Assembly: GCF_015062915.1 (NCBI RefSeq)
Contig: NZ_SUTJ01000003.1
Span: forward strand, 97,525-161,524
DNA length: 64,000 nt
Source of the DNA: Methanobrevibacter thaueri
GTDB lineage: Archaea; Methanobacteriota; Methanobacteria; Methanobacteriales; Methanobacteriaceae
Direction of reading: 5' to 3'
Below, piece after piece: positions 1 to 7,918 of the stretch (its first letter is position 1; each line of letters starts with the position of its first letter). Both the position numbers and the translations under genes were made by a program. The notes beneath the pieces are model-generated. The model had not been told where the DNA came from, searched no databases, and was given only the letters and a program-made list of their open reading frames with translations.

Positions 1-642
1 ATAGAATCATATGAGCAGGGCGTCAGGGCAATCAACCTTGTAAACGATGACCATATTCTCAAGGCATATGACCTTGCGGCTGATGCGGGATGTGAGATGA
101 AGGTAATCGCAACAATCGGAAAAAGCGATGTTGATTACTTGAATCCTAACTATGAGGTAGCAAAGGAAGTGGACTGGGATGAGGACATTGAATTGTTTTC
201 CACTTATGACTGTCCGCTAATGCTTGTTGACGAGTTCATAACCGATGCATATGACTGGAGACTTACAAGCAAAATTTTAAACCGCATCAATGATACAGGA
301 TCCCTTTCAGGATTGGTAACGGCGTTCCCGTCAAGAACAACAGACTTGCTTGCAGACAACATTGACATGAATCTCTTTGACTTTTACATGATACCGTTGA
401 ACAGCTTGTCCTATATGATGGACATCAATGCATTCAATGCGGCCCAAAGACAGGAATTCGTTGACAGGTTGCTTGCATTGGATAAAAAAGTGATAGCTAC
501 CAGAGCCTTGGCTGCAGGTGTATTGAAACCTAAGGAAGCATTCACATTCTTTAAAAATGTGGATTATGTGGATGCAATAGCAATTGGTGTGGCTAAGGTT
601 GAGGAAGCCCGTGAGGATTTCGAGCTGTTAAAAGAGTATTAG
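1..642 (+). CDS. Hypothetical protein, 5'-truncated by the window edge
   Basis: The reading frame is open from base 1, so the gene starts outside the window; an internal ATG at 97 is not a convincing start because the frame continues upstream without a stop. I do not recognise the family. The visible 213 residues alternate predicted strands and helices, and the C-terminal part ends in a segment around IAIGVAKVEEARED that resembles the phosphate-binding end of a TIM barrel (aldo/keto-reductase or aldolase like). There is no signal peptide or membrane segment in the visible part. It meets the next gene tail to tail with a four-base overlap. A barrel fold is inference; no function is proposed. 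Confidence 0.75.
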   Translation: MESYEQGVRAINLVNDDHILKAYDLAADAGCEMKVIATIGKSDVDYLNPNYEVAKEVDWDEDIELFSTYDCPLMLVDEFITDAYDWRLTSKILNRINDTGSLSGLVTAFPSRTTDLLADNIDMNLFDFYMIPLNSLSYMMDINAFNAAQRQEFVDRLLALDKKVIATRALAAGVLKPKEAFTFFKNVDYVDAIAIGVAKVEEAREDFELLKEY

Positions 643-1025
643 AGGTTTATCACTTCATACTCTTCAAATGGCACATGGCTGTCTTCTTCCAATGAATTGT
701 TCAAGTCAGCCAGTCCGTTGATTAAATCCTTAATGTTTTTGTTTGATGGCTTTTTACCGGTAATCTGAAGGTATTGCCTAGGTGAAATCTCACAATATTC
801 GCATTCGAAGTTGCAACATCTTTCCTTTTCTTCACAGCCGTATCCTTCCTGTTCTGGATCGGTACCGATTACAATATCATTAAGAAGTTTTGATACCCTT
901 TCGTCTGATGCAAACATTGCTATTTTTTGGGTTTTTCCACAGATTCCAATAGCCCTTTGGCCTTTGAAATTGCAAACCCATTTCAATGGATAATTTTCCA
1001 TATTTGTAATATTCAAGTTTTCCAT
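639..1025 (-). CDS. Cysteine-rich conserved hypothetical protein
   Basis: The 128-residue soluble protein is not assigned to a named family. Its middle (about residues 62-83) carries a dense cysteine cluster, YGCEEKERCC followed by FECEYC, which could bind zinc or an iron-sulfur cluster. The N-terminal part contains CNFKGQRAIGICG. The ATG at 1025 is preceded by GTGTGATAAC, a good ribosome binding site. It lies just downstream of the HTH regulator on the same strand (9 bases apart), so the two are probably co-transcribed. Metal binding is inferred only from cysteine spacing. Confidence 0.7.
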   Translation of the reverse strand: MENLNITNMENYPLKWVCNFKGQRAIGICGKTQKIAMFASDERVSKLLNDIVIGTDPEQEGYGCEEKERCCNFECEYCEISPRQYLQITGKKPSNKNIKDLINGLADLNNSLEEDSHVPFEEYEVINL

Positions 1026-1034
1026 GTTATCACA

Positions 1035-1970
1035 CTAGTTTTCCTTTCTCTCTCTAATCATTTTAAGTAATTCTTTTGAGTTTTCAAACTCTTTCAATTC
1101 CCATGACTTGATGACCGGCACTGTGCCGATTGACTCCTTGATCTTGTCATTGTTGATGATGAAAACAGGTTCTGAGGTTGTAACCATTGACAAGTCCTTA
1201 AGGGGTATTGCCATTCTTTTCAGGGTTTTTTCGTTTCTGTTCTTTTCAACATTCGCCATCAATGGGGAATCCTTGTCGGAACTTTTCATTTTAGCCACTG
1301 CATCAAAAGGACTTTTATTTGTTGACAATACTCCATATCCAAGTTTGGATAAGTCGTTAACGTCATCGGAGAATTTGATTTCTTCCTTTTGCTGTGGCTG
1401 TTTTAATAGGTCAATGTCCAATGTCACCTTTGTATTGAGTATCTCCTCAAGAATCATTGCGGTTTCGGTGTTCGCCCTCACGATTCCGTTTTCGTACTTG
1501 TACATTGTTGCACGTGAAACATGGGCGAGACTGGCCAGATCCTTAAGTGACATTGAATACTCTTCACGGTATTGCTTAATGACATTTCCATCGATTTTAA
1601 CGAAGTATCCACCACGGTCTGCCAATATTTCAGGATATTCATTGTATAAAATCATGTTTTTCAGGGTTTCAAAGCCTATTGCAGGAATGTCATACCTCTC
1701 ATAAATCACGCCTTCCTCTAAAAGGCCGTTCCTTGACTTTTCACCGATTATGATGGGTGAAGCCAGGAATATGTTGGCCAACTGTTTCATCTCATGAGCG
1801 TTATGCTCGTTGATGCTGTCAATGTTTATAAAGGTTTTTAAAAGTAGAATCAACAGATTTTTCCTAGCCACAATATCGAAAGAACCCTGGTCATAAATGT
1901 CAGAGGTTTTAAAGCCCTGTGATGTCAATAGATTCTCAATATTGTGCAGCATTTGGCTTCGAGTTAACAT
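1035..1970 (-). CDS. HTH-type transcriptional regulator, archaeal conserved family
   Basis: The protein has 311 residues. Residues of about 130-165 form a Cro/C1-type helix-turn-helix (YSMSLKDLASLAHVSRATMY, then KYENG). The N-terminal ~110 residues (QGSFDIVARKNLLILLLKTF) look like the small nuclease-like alpha/beta domain found in the archaeal 'putative HTH-type transcriptional regulatory protein' family. The C-terminal part is alpha/beta and contains a repeat-like IPVIKSWELKEFE segment. The start ATG has GAGGTATTG upstream. It is divergent from tiaS, and the two share about 60 bases of promoter DNA. Target genes cannot be told from sequence. Confidence 0.85.
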   Translation of the reverse strand: MLTRSQMLHNIENLLTSQGFKTSDIYDQGSFDIVARKNLLILLLKTFINIDSINEHNAHEMKQLANIFLASPIIIGEKSRNGLLEEGVIYERYDIPAIGFETLKNMILYNEYPEILADRGGYFVKIDGNVIKQYREEYSMSLKDLASLAHVSRATMYKYENGIVRANTETAMILEEILNTKVTLDIDLLKQPQQKEEIKFSDDVNDLSKLGYGVLSTNKSPFDAVAKMKSSDKDSPLMANVEKNRNEKTLKRMAIPLKDLSMVTTSEPVFIINNDKIKESIGTVPVIKSWELKEFENSKELLKMIRERKEN

Positions 1971-2029
1971 TTTTCAATACCTCTTCATTTAAACTATTTA
2001 TTGTCTTACAATTAATATATTTTAGTAAG

Positions 2030-3292
2030 GTGATTATAATTAAGTATTTACATATTGGAATTGATGACACTGATTCCCCTGACGGAATGTGCACTACATA
2101 TCTTGCAAGCCAGATTATCAACAAGTTCGAGGATAACGGCATTGAATTGGTTGGTTATCCAAGACTGATAAGGCTGAATCCATTTGCCCGCTTCAAAACA
2201 CGAGGCAATGGTGGTGTTGCATTAAAGATACCTAATGATGATAAGGCAGGATTAGCTAAAAGTATAGTCTTGTCTGAAGTTGAAAAGCTCTCCATGTTTG
2301 ACTGCGACAATACAAATCCTGGAGTGATTTTCTATGAAGGTGAAATCACAAGGGAGATGCAGGATTATGCTTTCAGGGCAATCTATGAATTCATAACAAT
2401 AGGTGAGGCAGAAAAATTCGGCAAATCCGTTGGCTGTGAAATACATAAGTTCAAGAAGGGAAGGGGCATCATCGGATCAATTGCGGCTATCAGCCTTCCA
2501 TTGGCCGATTACACCTATGAGCTTTTAGCGTATAGGGCACCTGAAAACTTTGGAACCCCAAGAAAAATCGATTACGATTCCGTTTATGAAATGGACAAGG
2601 AGACATTCCCCGACACATTTGAAAACATTGACTATTCAGAGGACTACATTGCCATTGAACCTAAAACACCATGCCCTGTACTGTATGGAATCAGATCAAA
2701 CGCTCCTGAAGCATTGCAAAAGGCCAAAAGTATCGTTAAGGTGGGTGAAGCGATTGATGACTGGTGCATATTCAAGACAAACCAGCATACCGACATGCAC
2801 ATCCAAAAGACAGATAATATCAGTTCCATGAAACAGTTCGGATGTTATGAAGTGGTCGGCACTGTAAAAAACAGGCCTACAATCATTGACGGAGGGCACA
2901 TGTTCTTCTATATCTTTGACGAGTCCGGTGAGATTGAATGCGGAGCATATGAACCTACAAAGAATTTCAGGAAAACCGTTTCCCATCTGCGTCCTGGAGA
3001 TGTCATAAGGGTTTACGGTGGTATAGGGGAGCAAAACACTTTCAATATTGAGAAATTCCAGGTCATTGAATTGAATGATGTCGAGTATCAAAATCCGATT
3101 TGCGAATGTGGAAAGAGAATGACTTCTGCCGGAAAGAATAAGGGTTTTAAATGCAAGAAGTGTGGAAGAAGAATTGAAAGTGATAAAAAAGTTCCTATTA
3201 TAATTTCACGTTCATTAAAAAATGCTCAATTTTATGAAACACCCGTTTCTGCAAGGAGACATCTTTCAAAACCACTTTGTAGAATGTTTTAA
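2030..3292 (+). CDS. tiaS: tRNA(Ile2) 2-agmatinylcytidine synthetase TiaS
   Basis: TiaS modifies C34 of tRNA-Ile2 with agmatine and ATP so that it reads AUA; it is an archaeal enzyme. The N-terminus has the family signature HIGIDDTDSPDGMCTTY, followed by LVGYPRLIRLNPFARFKTRGNGG. An OB-fold-like stretch and a C-terminal zinc ribbon (CECGKRM ... CKKCG) follow. The usual length is about 420 residues, as here. The longest open frame reaches back to 1919, but residues before the signature match nothing in the family. GTG at 2030 overlaps the Shine-Dalgarno AGGTGATT, so by spacing the real start may be the ATT at 2039, giving MKYLHIGIDDTDS. A T-rich run after the stop (3298-3325) probably terminates transcription. 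Confidence 0.92.
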   Translation: MIIIKYLHIGIDDTDSPDGMCTTYLASQIINKFEDNGIELVGYPRLIRLNPFARFKTRGNGGVALKIPNDDKAGLAKSIVLSEVEKLSMFDCDNTNPGVIFYEGEITREMQDYAFRAIYEFITIGEAEKFGKSVGCEIHKFKKGRGIIGSIAAISLPLADYTYELLAYRAPENFGTPRKIDYDSVYEMDKETFPDTFENIDYSEDYIAIEPKTPCPVLYGIRSNAPEALQKAKSIVKVGEAIDDWCIFKTNQHTDMHIQKTDNISSMKQFGCYEVVGTVKNRPTIIDGGHMFFYIFDESGEIECGAYEPTKNFRKTVSHLRPGDVIRVYGGIGEQNTFNIEKFQVIELNDVEYQNPICECGKRMTSAGKNKGFKCKKCGRRIESDKKVPIIISRSLKNAQFYETPVSARRHLSKPLCRMF

Positions 3293-3435
3293 TATTATAA
3301 TCTTATTTTTTATTTTTTATTTTTCAATTTAAGCTATTCTAATAAAAAATAATTAGTTCACTTTTTAGGAAATAAATTCTCAATTTACCTCATTTTTTTT
3401 CATGAAATTAGAACTTTTGAGAATTAAATCATATC

Positions 3436-3454
3436 AATTTATATACTACCTTTT
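3436..3454 (+). promoter_or_regulatory. TATA box and adjoining ATACTACCTTTT motif before the first DUF3100 gene
   Basis: AATTTATATACT lies about 40 bases before the ATG at 3486 and fits an archaeal TATA box. The overlapping ATACTACCTTTT (3443-3454) recurs as ATACTACCTTT at 6468-6478 upstream of mmgE/prpD, and as ATACTACTGAA at 5011 before the second DUF3100 gene. The shared word could be an operator; this is inference. Confidence 0.45.
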
Positions 3455-3485
3455 GGATAGATTAAAATAATTAAGTTCATTCTAT

Positions 3486-4394
3486 ATGGTGGATGGAGAG
3501 GGTATTATTACTAATGATGATAATTTGACGACGGATATAAATCACCCATATCGTGAAAAGACTGATAAGCGTATTTTAAAGAAAAATCCATGGAAGGATT
3601 ATGGATTGCATTTGACTGTTCTTGTTCTATCAATTATTGCAATGTCCATTGGACCTATTGAAATTGTACTGGTGAAAGGCGTAGAGGTATCAATAATGCC
3701 TTTGCTTTACACAATGGTTCTGGGCCTTATCTTTTACCTGGCCAAACCGATCAAATGGATTCAAAGAAAGCAGGCACGTATTGCTGAAGGGGCAATGATG
3801 CTTTTCATTGGTGTTTTAATTGCAAAATTGGCCGTATCAAGTGGACAGTCCATTCACCTATTGCTGGAAATGGGTCCTGCATTGATGCTTCAGGAATTGG
3901 GACACCTTGCAACAATTCTAATAGCTCTTCCTACAGCTTTGCTTTTAGGATTCAAAAGGGAAGCTATTGGTATGACCAATTCCATTGGTCGTGAACCCGA
4001 AGTGGCGGTTGTTGTTGACAGGTACGGTTTCAACTCTCCAGAATCAAGGGGAATTTTCGCATTGTTCATTGTGGGAACCATTATCGGAACCGTGTTTATC
4101 AGTTTCCTAACAAGCATTTCCGTTTCAGTCCTACCTCTCCATCCATTTGCTTTCGCAATGGCAAGCGGTGTGGGAAGTGCAAGTATGAATGCTGCATCCC
4201 TTGGACCGACCCTTGCGGCATTTCCTCATTTGGAGACTCAAATCGAGGCATTTGCAGGTTTCAGTAATCTCCTGTCCTTTTCAATTGGAATCTACATTGT
4301 AATATTCATTGCATTGCCATTGACTGAAAAATTATACTATTGGCTGGAGCCTAAGATCGGAAGGGATGCCATCATTGATGAGGGGGATGAATAA
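3486..4394 (+). CDS. DUF3100 family membrane protein, copy 1
   Basis: This is a 302-residue polytopic membrane protein with about seven to eight hydrophobic segments, beginning after a charged N-terminus (REKTDKRILKKNPWKDY). Conserved polar stretches inside the membrane region include IRRKQARIAEGAMMLF-like IQRKQARIAEGAMML, GMTNSIGREPEVAVVVD and FAMASGVGSASMNAASLGPT; such intramembrane Gly/Ser/Asn segments are typical of secondary transporters. I assign it to DUF3100 by recall of these motifs; no substrate has been established. It overlaps the small membrane partner by one base (TAATGG), so the two are surely co-translated. It is followed by a second, closely similar pair. Its position beside MmgE/PrpD and fumarase-like genes suggests a di- or tricarboxylate carrier. 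Confidence 0.8.
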   Translation: MVDGEGIITNDDNLTTDINHPYREKTDKRILKKNPWKDYGLHLTVLVLSIIAMSIGPIEIVLVKGVEVSIMPLLYTMVLGLIFYLAKPIKWIQRKQARIAEGAMMLFIGVLIAKLAVSSGQSIHLLLEMGPALMLQELGHLATILIALPTALLLGFKREAIGMTNSIGREPEVAVVVDRYGFNSPESRGIFALFIVGTIIGTVFISFLTSISVSVLPLHPFAFAMASGVGSASMNAASLGPTLAAFPHLETQIEAFAGFSNLLSFSIGIYIVIFIALPLTEKLYYWLEPKIGRDAIIDEGDE

Positions 4395-4882
4395 TGGTTG
4401 AAATTATCGACAATTCAGGAAATGTAACTGTTCACGGTGTTTTCAATTGGATATTGCTTCTGACAATATTTTCTATCATCACTGTCATAGGCAATTATAT
4501 AGGATATAAGCATCCCATGACTGATTCCCTTATCGGGATTGGAATACTGTCCCTGATTACTCTTGCAGGAGTGTGGATGGAAAGATACTTGCCTTTGAAC
4601 ATATCCTCAATTCTATATATCAGTGTAATCGGTATTGCTCTGGCATTTCCGGGAATGCCGACTTCTGAATTTGTTTCATATTACGTGTCCAAAATAGAGC
4701 TCCTATCCATTGTAACCGTATTTCTGGCTTATGTGGGAATTGGGATGGGTAAAAGTTGGAATGAGTTCAAAGCGCTCGGTCCAAGGGCGGTCATCATCAC
4801 TATGCTGGTTATTGCGTCCACTTATTTCGGAGCGGCTATTGTTGCCCATATCGTTTTGGTTATGACTGGTGTTCCAGTATAA
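4394..4882 (+). CDS. Small membrane partner of the DUF3100 protein, copy 1
   Basis: The protein has 162 residues with about five hydrophobic segments. It opens with NVTVHGVFNWILLLTIF and has a conserved loop GVWMERYLPLNISSILYISV, then AYVGIGMGKSWNEFKALGPRAV. Its start codon overlaps the stop of the DUF3100 gene. The two-gene unit is duplicated immediately downstream, so the pair probably forms a two-component carrier, by analogy with small/large subunit transporters such as MadL/MadM. No family function is known to me. The stop is followed by a T-rich stretch. Confidence 0.78.
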   Translation: MVEIIDNSGNVTVHGVFNWILLLTIFSIITVIGNYIGYKHPMTDSLIGIGILSLITLAGVWMERYLPLNISSILYISVIGIALAFPGMPTSEFVSYYVSKIELLSIVTVFLAYVGIGMGKSWNEFKALGPRAVIITMLVIASTYFGAAIVAHIVLVMTGVPV

Positions 4883-4960
4883 CTTTTTTTCATATTTTAG
4901 GAATATTAACTGCTATTTTAGTTCATCTTATGTGAATTTTTAAGATTTCAATGTTATTAA

Positions 4961-4995
4961 TTTATATAATAGGTTATTTGAAAATAATATATAGT
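4961..4995 (+). promoter_or_regulatory. Candidate promoter of the second DUF3100 unit
   Basis: Two TATA-like stretches, TTTATATAAT (4961-4970) and AATATATAGTAT (4985-4995), lie 36-70 bases upstream of the second DUF3100 gene. The second copy may therefore be transcribed on its own. The choice between the two boxes is open. Confidence 0.4.
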
Positions 4996-5030
4996 ATTAT
5001 AAATTTTGATATACTACTGAAACTAGTTAG

Positions 5031-5927
5031 GTGGTTATTATTCCGGATGGAAAGCTTGATGGTCATGTTGAACATTTATATAGGGAAAAAACGGATAAGC
5101 GTATTTTAAAGAAAAATCCGTGGAGAGACTATCGTCTACACATCACTGTTCTAATTTTAGTTGTTATTGCGGAATTGATTGGTACAATCAGCATTCCAAT
5201 CACTAAGGATGTTGCAATAACAATCATGCCATTGATTTACACTATCATACTGGGTCTTGTTTTTTATTTGGCCAAACCGATCAAATGGATTCAAAGAAAG
5301 CAGGCACGTATTGCTGAAGGTGCAATGATGCTTTTCATTGGCGTTCTAATCGCTAAATTGGCAGTTTCAAGTGGTCAATCAATCAGTTTAATTTTTGAAA
5401 TGGGTCCTGCGCTAATATTGCAAGAATTAGGACACTTGGCAACAATTCTTGTTCTTCCAATAGCATTGCTTTTAGGATTTAAAAAGGAAGCAATCGGTAT
5501 GACAAATTCAATTGGTCGTGAACCGAACGTTGCTGTTGTTGTTGATAAATATGGTTTCAATTCTCCTGAATCAAGAGGAGTGTTTGCAATATTCATTATC
5601 GGTACTGTTATCGGTACAATATTCATCAGTTTCCTTGTGACATTGTCCTTGTCATTCCTTCCACTGCACCCATACGCATTTGCGATGGCAAGCGGTGTGG
5701 GAAGTGCAAGTATGAATGCTGCCGCTATCGGACCGACCCTTGCGGCATTTCCTGGAATGGAAACCCAAATTGAGGCGTTTGCAGGATTCAGTAACTTATT
5801 ATCATTCTGTGTTGGAATATATATAGTAATATTCGTTGCACTTCCATTGACAGAAAAAATATACAACATACTGGAACCGAGAATCGGAAGGGATTCCATA
5901 ATACCTGATAAAAAGGAGGATGAATAG
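5031..5927 (+). CDS. DUF3100 family membrane protein, copy 2
   Basis: This 298-residue paralogue of the protein at 3486 is near-identical in the core (REKTDKRILKKNPW, KPIKWIQRKQARIAEGAMM, ASGVGSASMNAA) and diverges mainly in the first two membrane segments. The GTG at 5031 sits inside the Shine-Dalgarno AGGTGG; the start may really be the ATT at 5040, six bases after GGTG as in neighbouring genes, and the first well-aligned residues are at HLYREKTDKR. It ends one base before the ATG of its small partner. The adjacent pair of paralogues points to tandem duplication of a transporter unit, possibly with split substrate ranges. Confidence 0.8.
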   Translation: MVIIPDGKLDGHVEHLYREKTDKRILKKNPWRDYRLHITVLILVVIAELIGTISIPITKDVAITIMPLIYTIILGLVFYLAKPIKWIQRKQARIAEGAMMLFIGVLIAKLAVSSGQSISLIFEMGPALILQELGHLATILVLPIALLLGFKKEAIGMTNSIGREPNVAVVVDKYGFNSPESRGVFAIFIIGTVIGTIFISFLVTLSLSFLPLHPYAFAMASGVGSASMNAAAIGPTLAAFPGMETQIEAFAGFSNLLSFCVGIYIVIFVALPLTEKIYNILEPRIGRDSIIPDKKEDE

Positions 5928-6419
5928 ATGCCAGAATTAATTGACGGATCCGAAAACGTTACTGTTCACGGTATTTTCAATTGGATTTTACTGTTGATAA
6001 TCTTTTCACTCATTACAGTAATCGGAAATTACTTGGGTTATCATCATCCTATGGAAGGTTCATTAGTGGGAATGGCGATACTTTCAATCATAACCCTTGC
6101 AGGGGTCTGGATGGAAAGATACCTGCCTTTGAACATATCCTCAATTCTATATATCAGCGTAATCGGTATCATACTGGCTTTCCCAGGCATGCCTACCTCT
6201 AATTTTGTATTGCATTACGTATCCCAAGTGGAGCTTTTATCCATAGTGACCGTATTTTTAGCATATGTCGGTATTGGAATGGGTAAAAGTTGGGATGAAT
6301 TCAAGGCATTAGGTTGGAGAGCAGTTGTAATAACCGTTCTTGTCATTGCAGCAACCTATTATGGTGCAGCTATCGTAGCGCACATCGTATTGGTTTTAAC
6401 CGGCGTTCCTGCAGTGTAA
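5928..6419 (+). CDS. Small membrane partner of the DUF3100 protein, copy 2
   Basis: The 163-residue paralogue of 4394-4882 keeps the same order of segments (NVTVHGIFNWILLL, GVWMERYLPLNISSILYISV, YVGIGMGKSWDEFKALGWRAV). An AGGAGGATGAATAG stretch at the end of the upstream gene gives a good ribosome binding site for the ATG at 5928. It completes the second transporter unit and is followed after 84 bases by mmgE/prpD, which has its own candidate control site. Confidence 0.78.
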   Translation: MPELIDGSENVTVHGIFNWILLLIIFSLITVIGNYLGYHHPMEGSLVGMAILSIITLAGVWMERYLPLNISSILYISVIGIILAFPGMPTSNFVLHYVSQVELLSIVTVFLAYVGIGMGKSWDEFKALGWRAVVITVLVIAATYYGAAIVAHIVLVLTGVPAV

Positions 6420-6467
6420 TTCAGCTAAACATGCAATATTGTTTTGGCTGATAACTTAACTATTTTA

Positions 6468-6478
6468 ATACTACCTTT
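6468..6478 (+). promoter_or_regulatory. Recurrent ATACTACCTTT motif upstream of mmgE/prpD
   Basis: This is an exact copy of the 11-base word found at 3443-3453 before the first DUF3100 gene. It lies 26 bases before the ATG at 6504, close to where transcription could start. It may be the operator of the locus regulator; only three sites (one weak) are visible. Confidence 0.35.
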
Positions 6479-6503
6479 GACATATACTATTAGTAGGTGT
6501 TTT

Positions 6504-7913
6504 ATGTTTTTGCAAAATATTTCAAAATTTATTTCAAACTATCGCTATGAACAGGCAACAGTAGAGTCCATAACCACTGTAAAGGCAGCCTTACTTGATT
6601 TTTTAGGCGTCACTTACCGTGGAGTTAATGAAGCGGCTCCTCAAATAGCCTTATACACCATCGATGAAATATTTTCAAAAATCCCCGACCAGAACCTGAA
6701 GGCATCAGTTATCGGAACCAAGTTCAAAACAGACGTGCTTAGTGCAGGATTCGTCAACGGTGTTGCAGCACATGTATTGGAATTGGATGACGGTCACAGG
6801 GGTGCTCAGATTCATTTGGGTGCAGTAATATTTCCAACAGCCCTTGCCATAGCAGAAGCATATAACCTAAGCGGTAGGGAATTTCTCGAAGGAGTCATTG
6901 TAGGCTATGAAGTGGGAATTCTTCTTGGAAAAATCGTCAATCCGGAGCACAGGAATAAGGGATTCCACACAACCGGAACAATCGGAACTTTTATAGCCGG
7001 AACAGTGGCATCAAAATTATTGCAACTTGATGAGAATCAGATTCTAAACGCTTTGGGATTATGCGGAACCCAGGCTGCAGGTCTTTTGGAATCAGACCAT
7101 GGCGGATCTATGGGCAAATCTCTGCATGCAGGAAAGGCTGCATACAACGGCATCTTATCAGCATACCTTGCAAGAAATGGCTTTACAGGAAGTGAAAGCA
7201 TCTTTGAAGGTAAGGAAGGATTTCTAAAAGCAATGGTTCTTGACAATACAGACTACAAGGTAGAGGACTTCTCAGTCGAAAACGTCCTGAAAGACGTTGG
7301 CAAGGTAAGGGTAAGGGACATTTACTTTAAGAAATATCCGTTCTGCAGACATCTGCACTCTTCAATAGACACTGCACTGAAGCTGAAGGCAAGCATAGGT
7401 GATGAATACAATCACATTGAAAATGTGGCGGTCAAGACATACTCCGTTGCCGCCGAACATGACAATTACCATCCAAAAAACCTGGAGGAATTGAAGCAAA
7501 GCCTGCCTTATGCCGTTGCAATCTCTCTGGTGGTTGGAGAGGTCAGTGTCGATGAGATTAATCAATTGATTGAATTCGGTCTTCTTGAGAACTATTCGAC
7601 AGTGGATAAGGTGAATAGCATCAAGAACCTTGTGAACAACATGATAATTGTCACAGACGACAAGTTAAATGAATTATATCCTGACAAAAGGCCTTCCAAC
7701 GTGATTATAAGATTGGATAAGACATTTAGAAATGGGGTATTTCAAAACCTCACACTGCTTCCTCAGGGAGACTTTGAAAACCCATTTGAATTGAGGGATT
7801 TAATCGAAAAGTTCAAGGGATTGAATCCACACTACGATATCAATAACCTTACGGTAATAGACTCTTTAGAAGAGTATTCTATGAGTTATGTGGTTCGAAA
7901 ATTAAATGAGTAG
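6504..7913 (+). CDS. MmgE/PrpD family dehydratase or isomerase
   Basis: The protein has 469 residues from the ATG at 6504, which is preceded by TAGGTGTTTT; the frame is open further upstream to 6444 but without a ribosome site. The MmgE/PrpD hallmark is visible at about residues 84-115 (FVNGVAAHVLELDDGHRGAQ, then FPTALAIAEAY), followed by GTIGTFIAGTVASKLL and KYPFCRHLHSSID. Known members include 2-methylcitrate dehydratase, citrate dehydration by B. subtilis MmgE, and cis-aconitate decarboxylase, all acting on tricarboxylates. Here it is followed by a TIM-barrel protein, a fumarase-type dehydratase and a citrate-synthase-type enzyme, so a tricarboxylate substrate is likely. The exact reaction cannot be fixed. 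Confidence 0.88.
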   Translation: MFLQNISKFISNYRYEQATVESITTVKAALLDFLGVTYRGVNEAAPQIALYTIDEIFSKIPDQNLKASVIGTKFKTDVLSAGFVNGVAAHVLELDDGHRGAQIHLGAVIFPTALAIAEAYNLSGREFLEGVIVGYEVGILLGKIVNPEHRNKGFHTTGTIGTFIAGTVASKLLQLDENQILNALGLCGTQAAGLLESDHGGSMGKSLHAGKAAYNGILSAYLARNGFTGSESIFEGKEGFLKAMVLDNTDYKVEDFSVENVLKDVGKVRVRDIYFKKYPFCRHLHSSIDTALKLKASIGDEYNHIENVAVKTYSVAAEHDNYHPKNLEELKQSLPYAVAISLVVGEVSVDEINQLIEFGLLENYSTVDKVNSIKNLVNNMIIVTDDKLNELYPDKRPSNVIIRLDKTFRNGVFQNLTLLPQGDFENPFELRDLIEKFKGLNPHYDINNLTVIDSLEEYSMSYVVRKLNE

Positions 7914-7918
7914 ATATT

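Noticed and set aside
1108-1704. Long open frame (198 codons) on the plus strand opposite the HTH regulator
   Set aside because: It is antisense to a clear gene, has no ribosome site and no family resemblance.
1919-2029. N-terminal extension of tiaS back to an ATG at 1919
   Set aside because: It would overlap the divergent regulator gene, and the family begins at the HIGIDDTDS block.
2696-3091. 131-codon frame on the minus strand within tiaS
   Set aside because: It is a shadow of tiaS; the plus-strand zinc ribbon and OB region are unmistakable.
5375-5899. 174-codon minus-strand frame within the second DUF3100 gene
   Set aside because: It is an antisense shadow of a membrane gene; a similar shadow exists in copy 1 because the DNA is duplicated.
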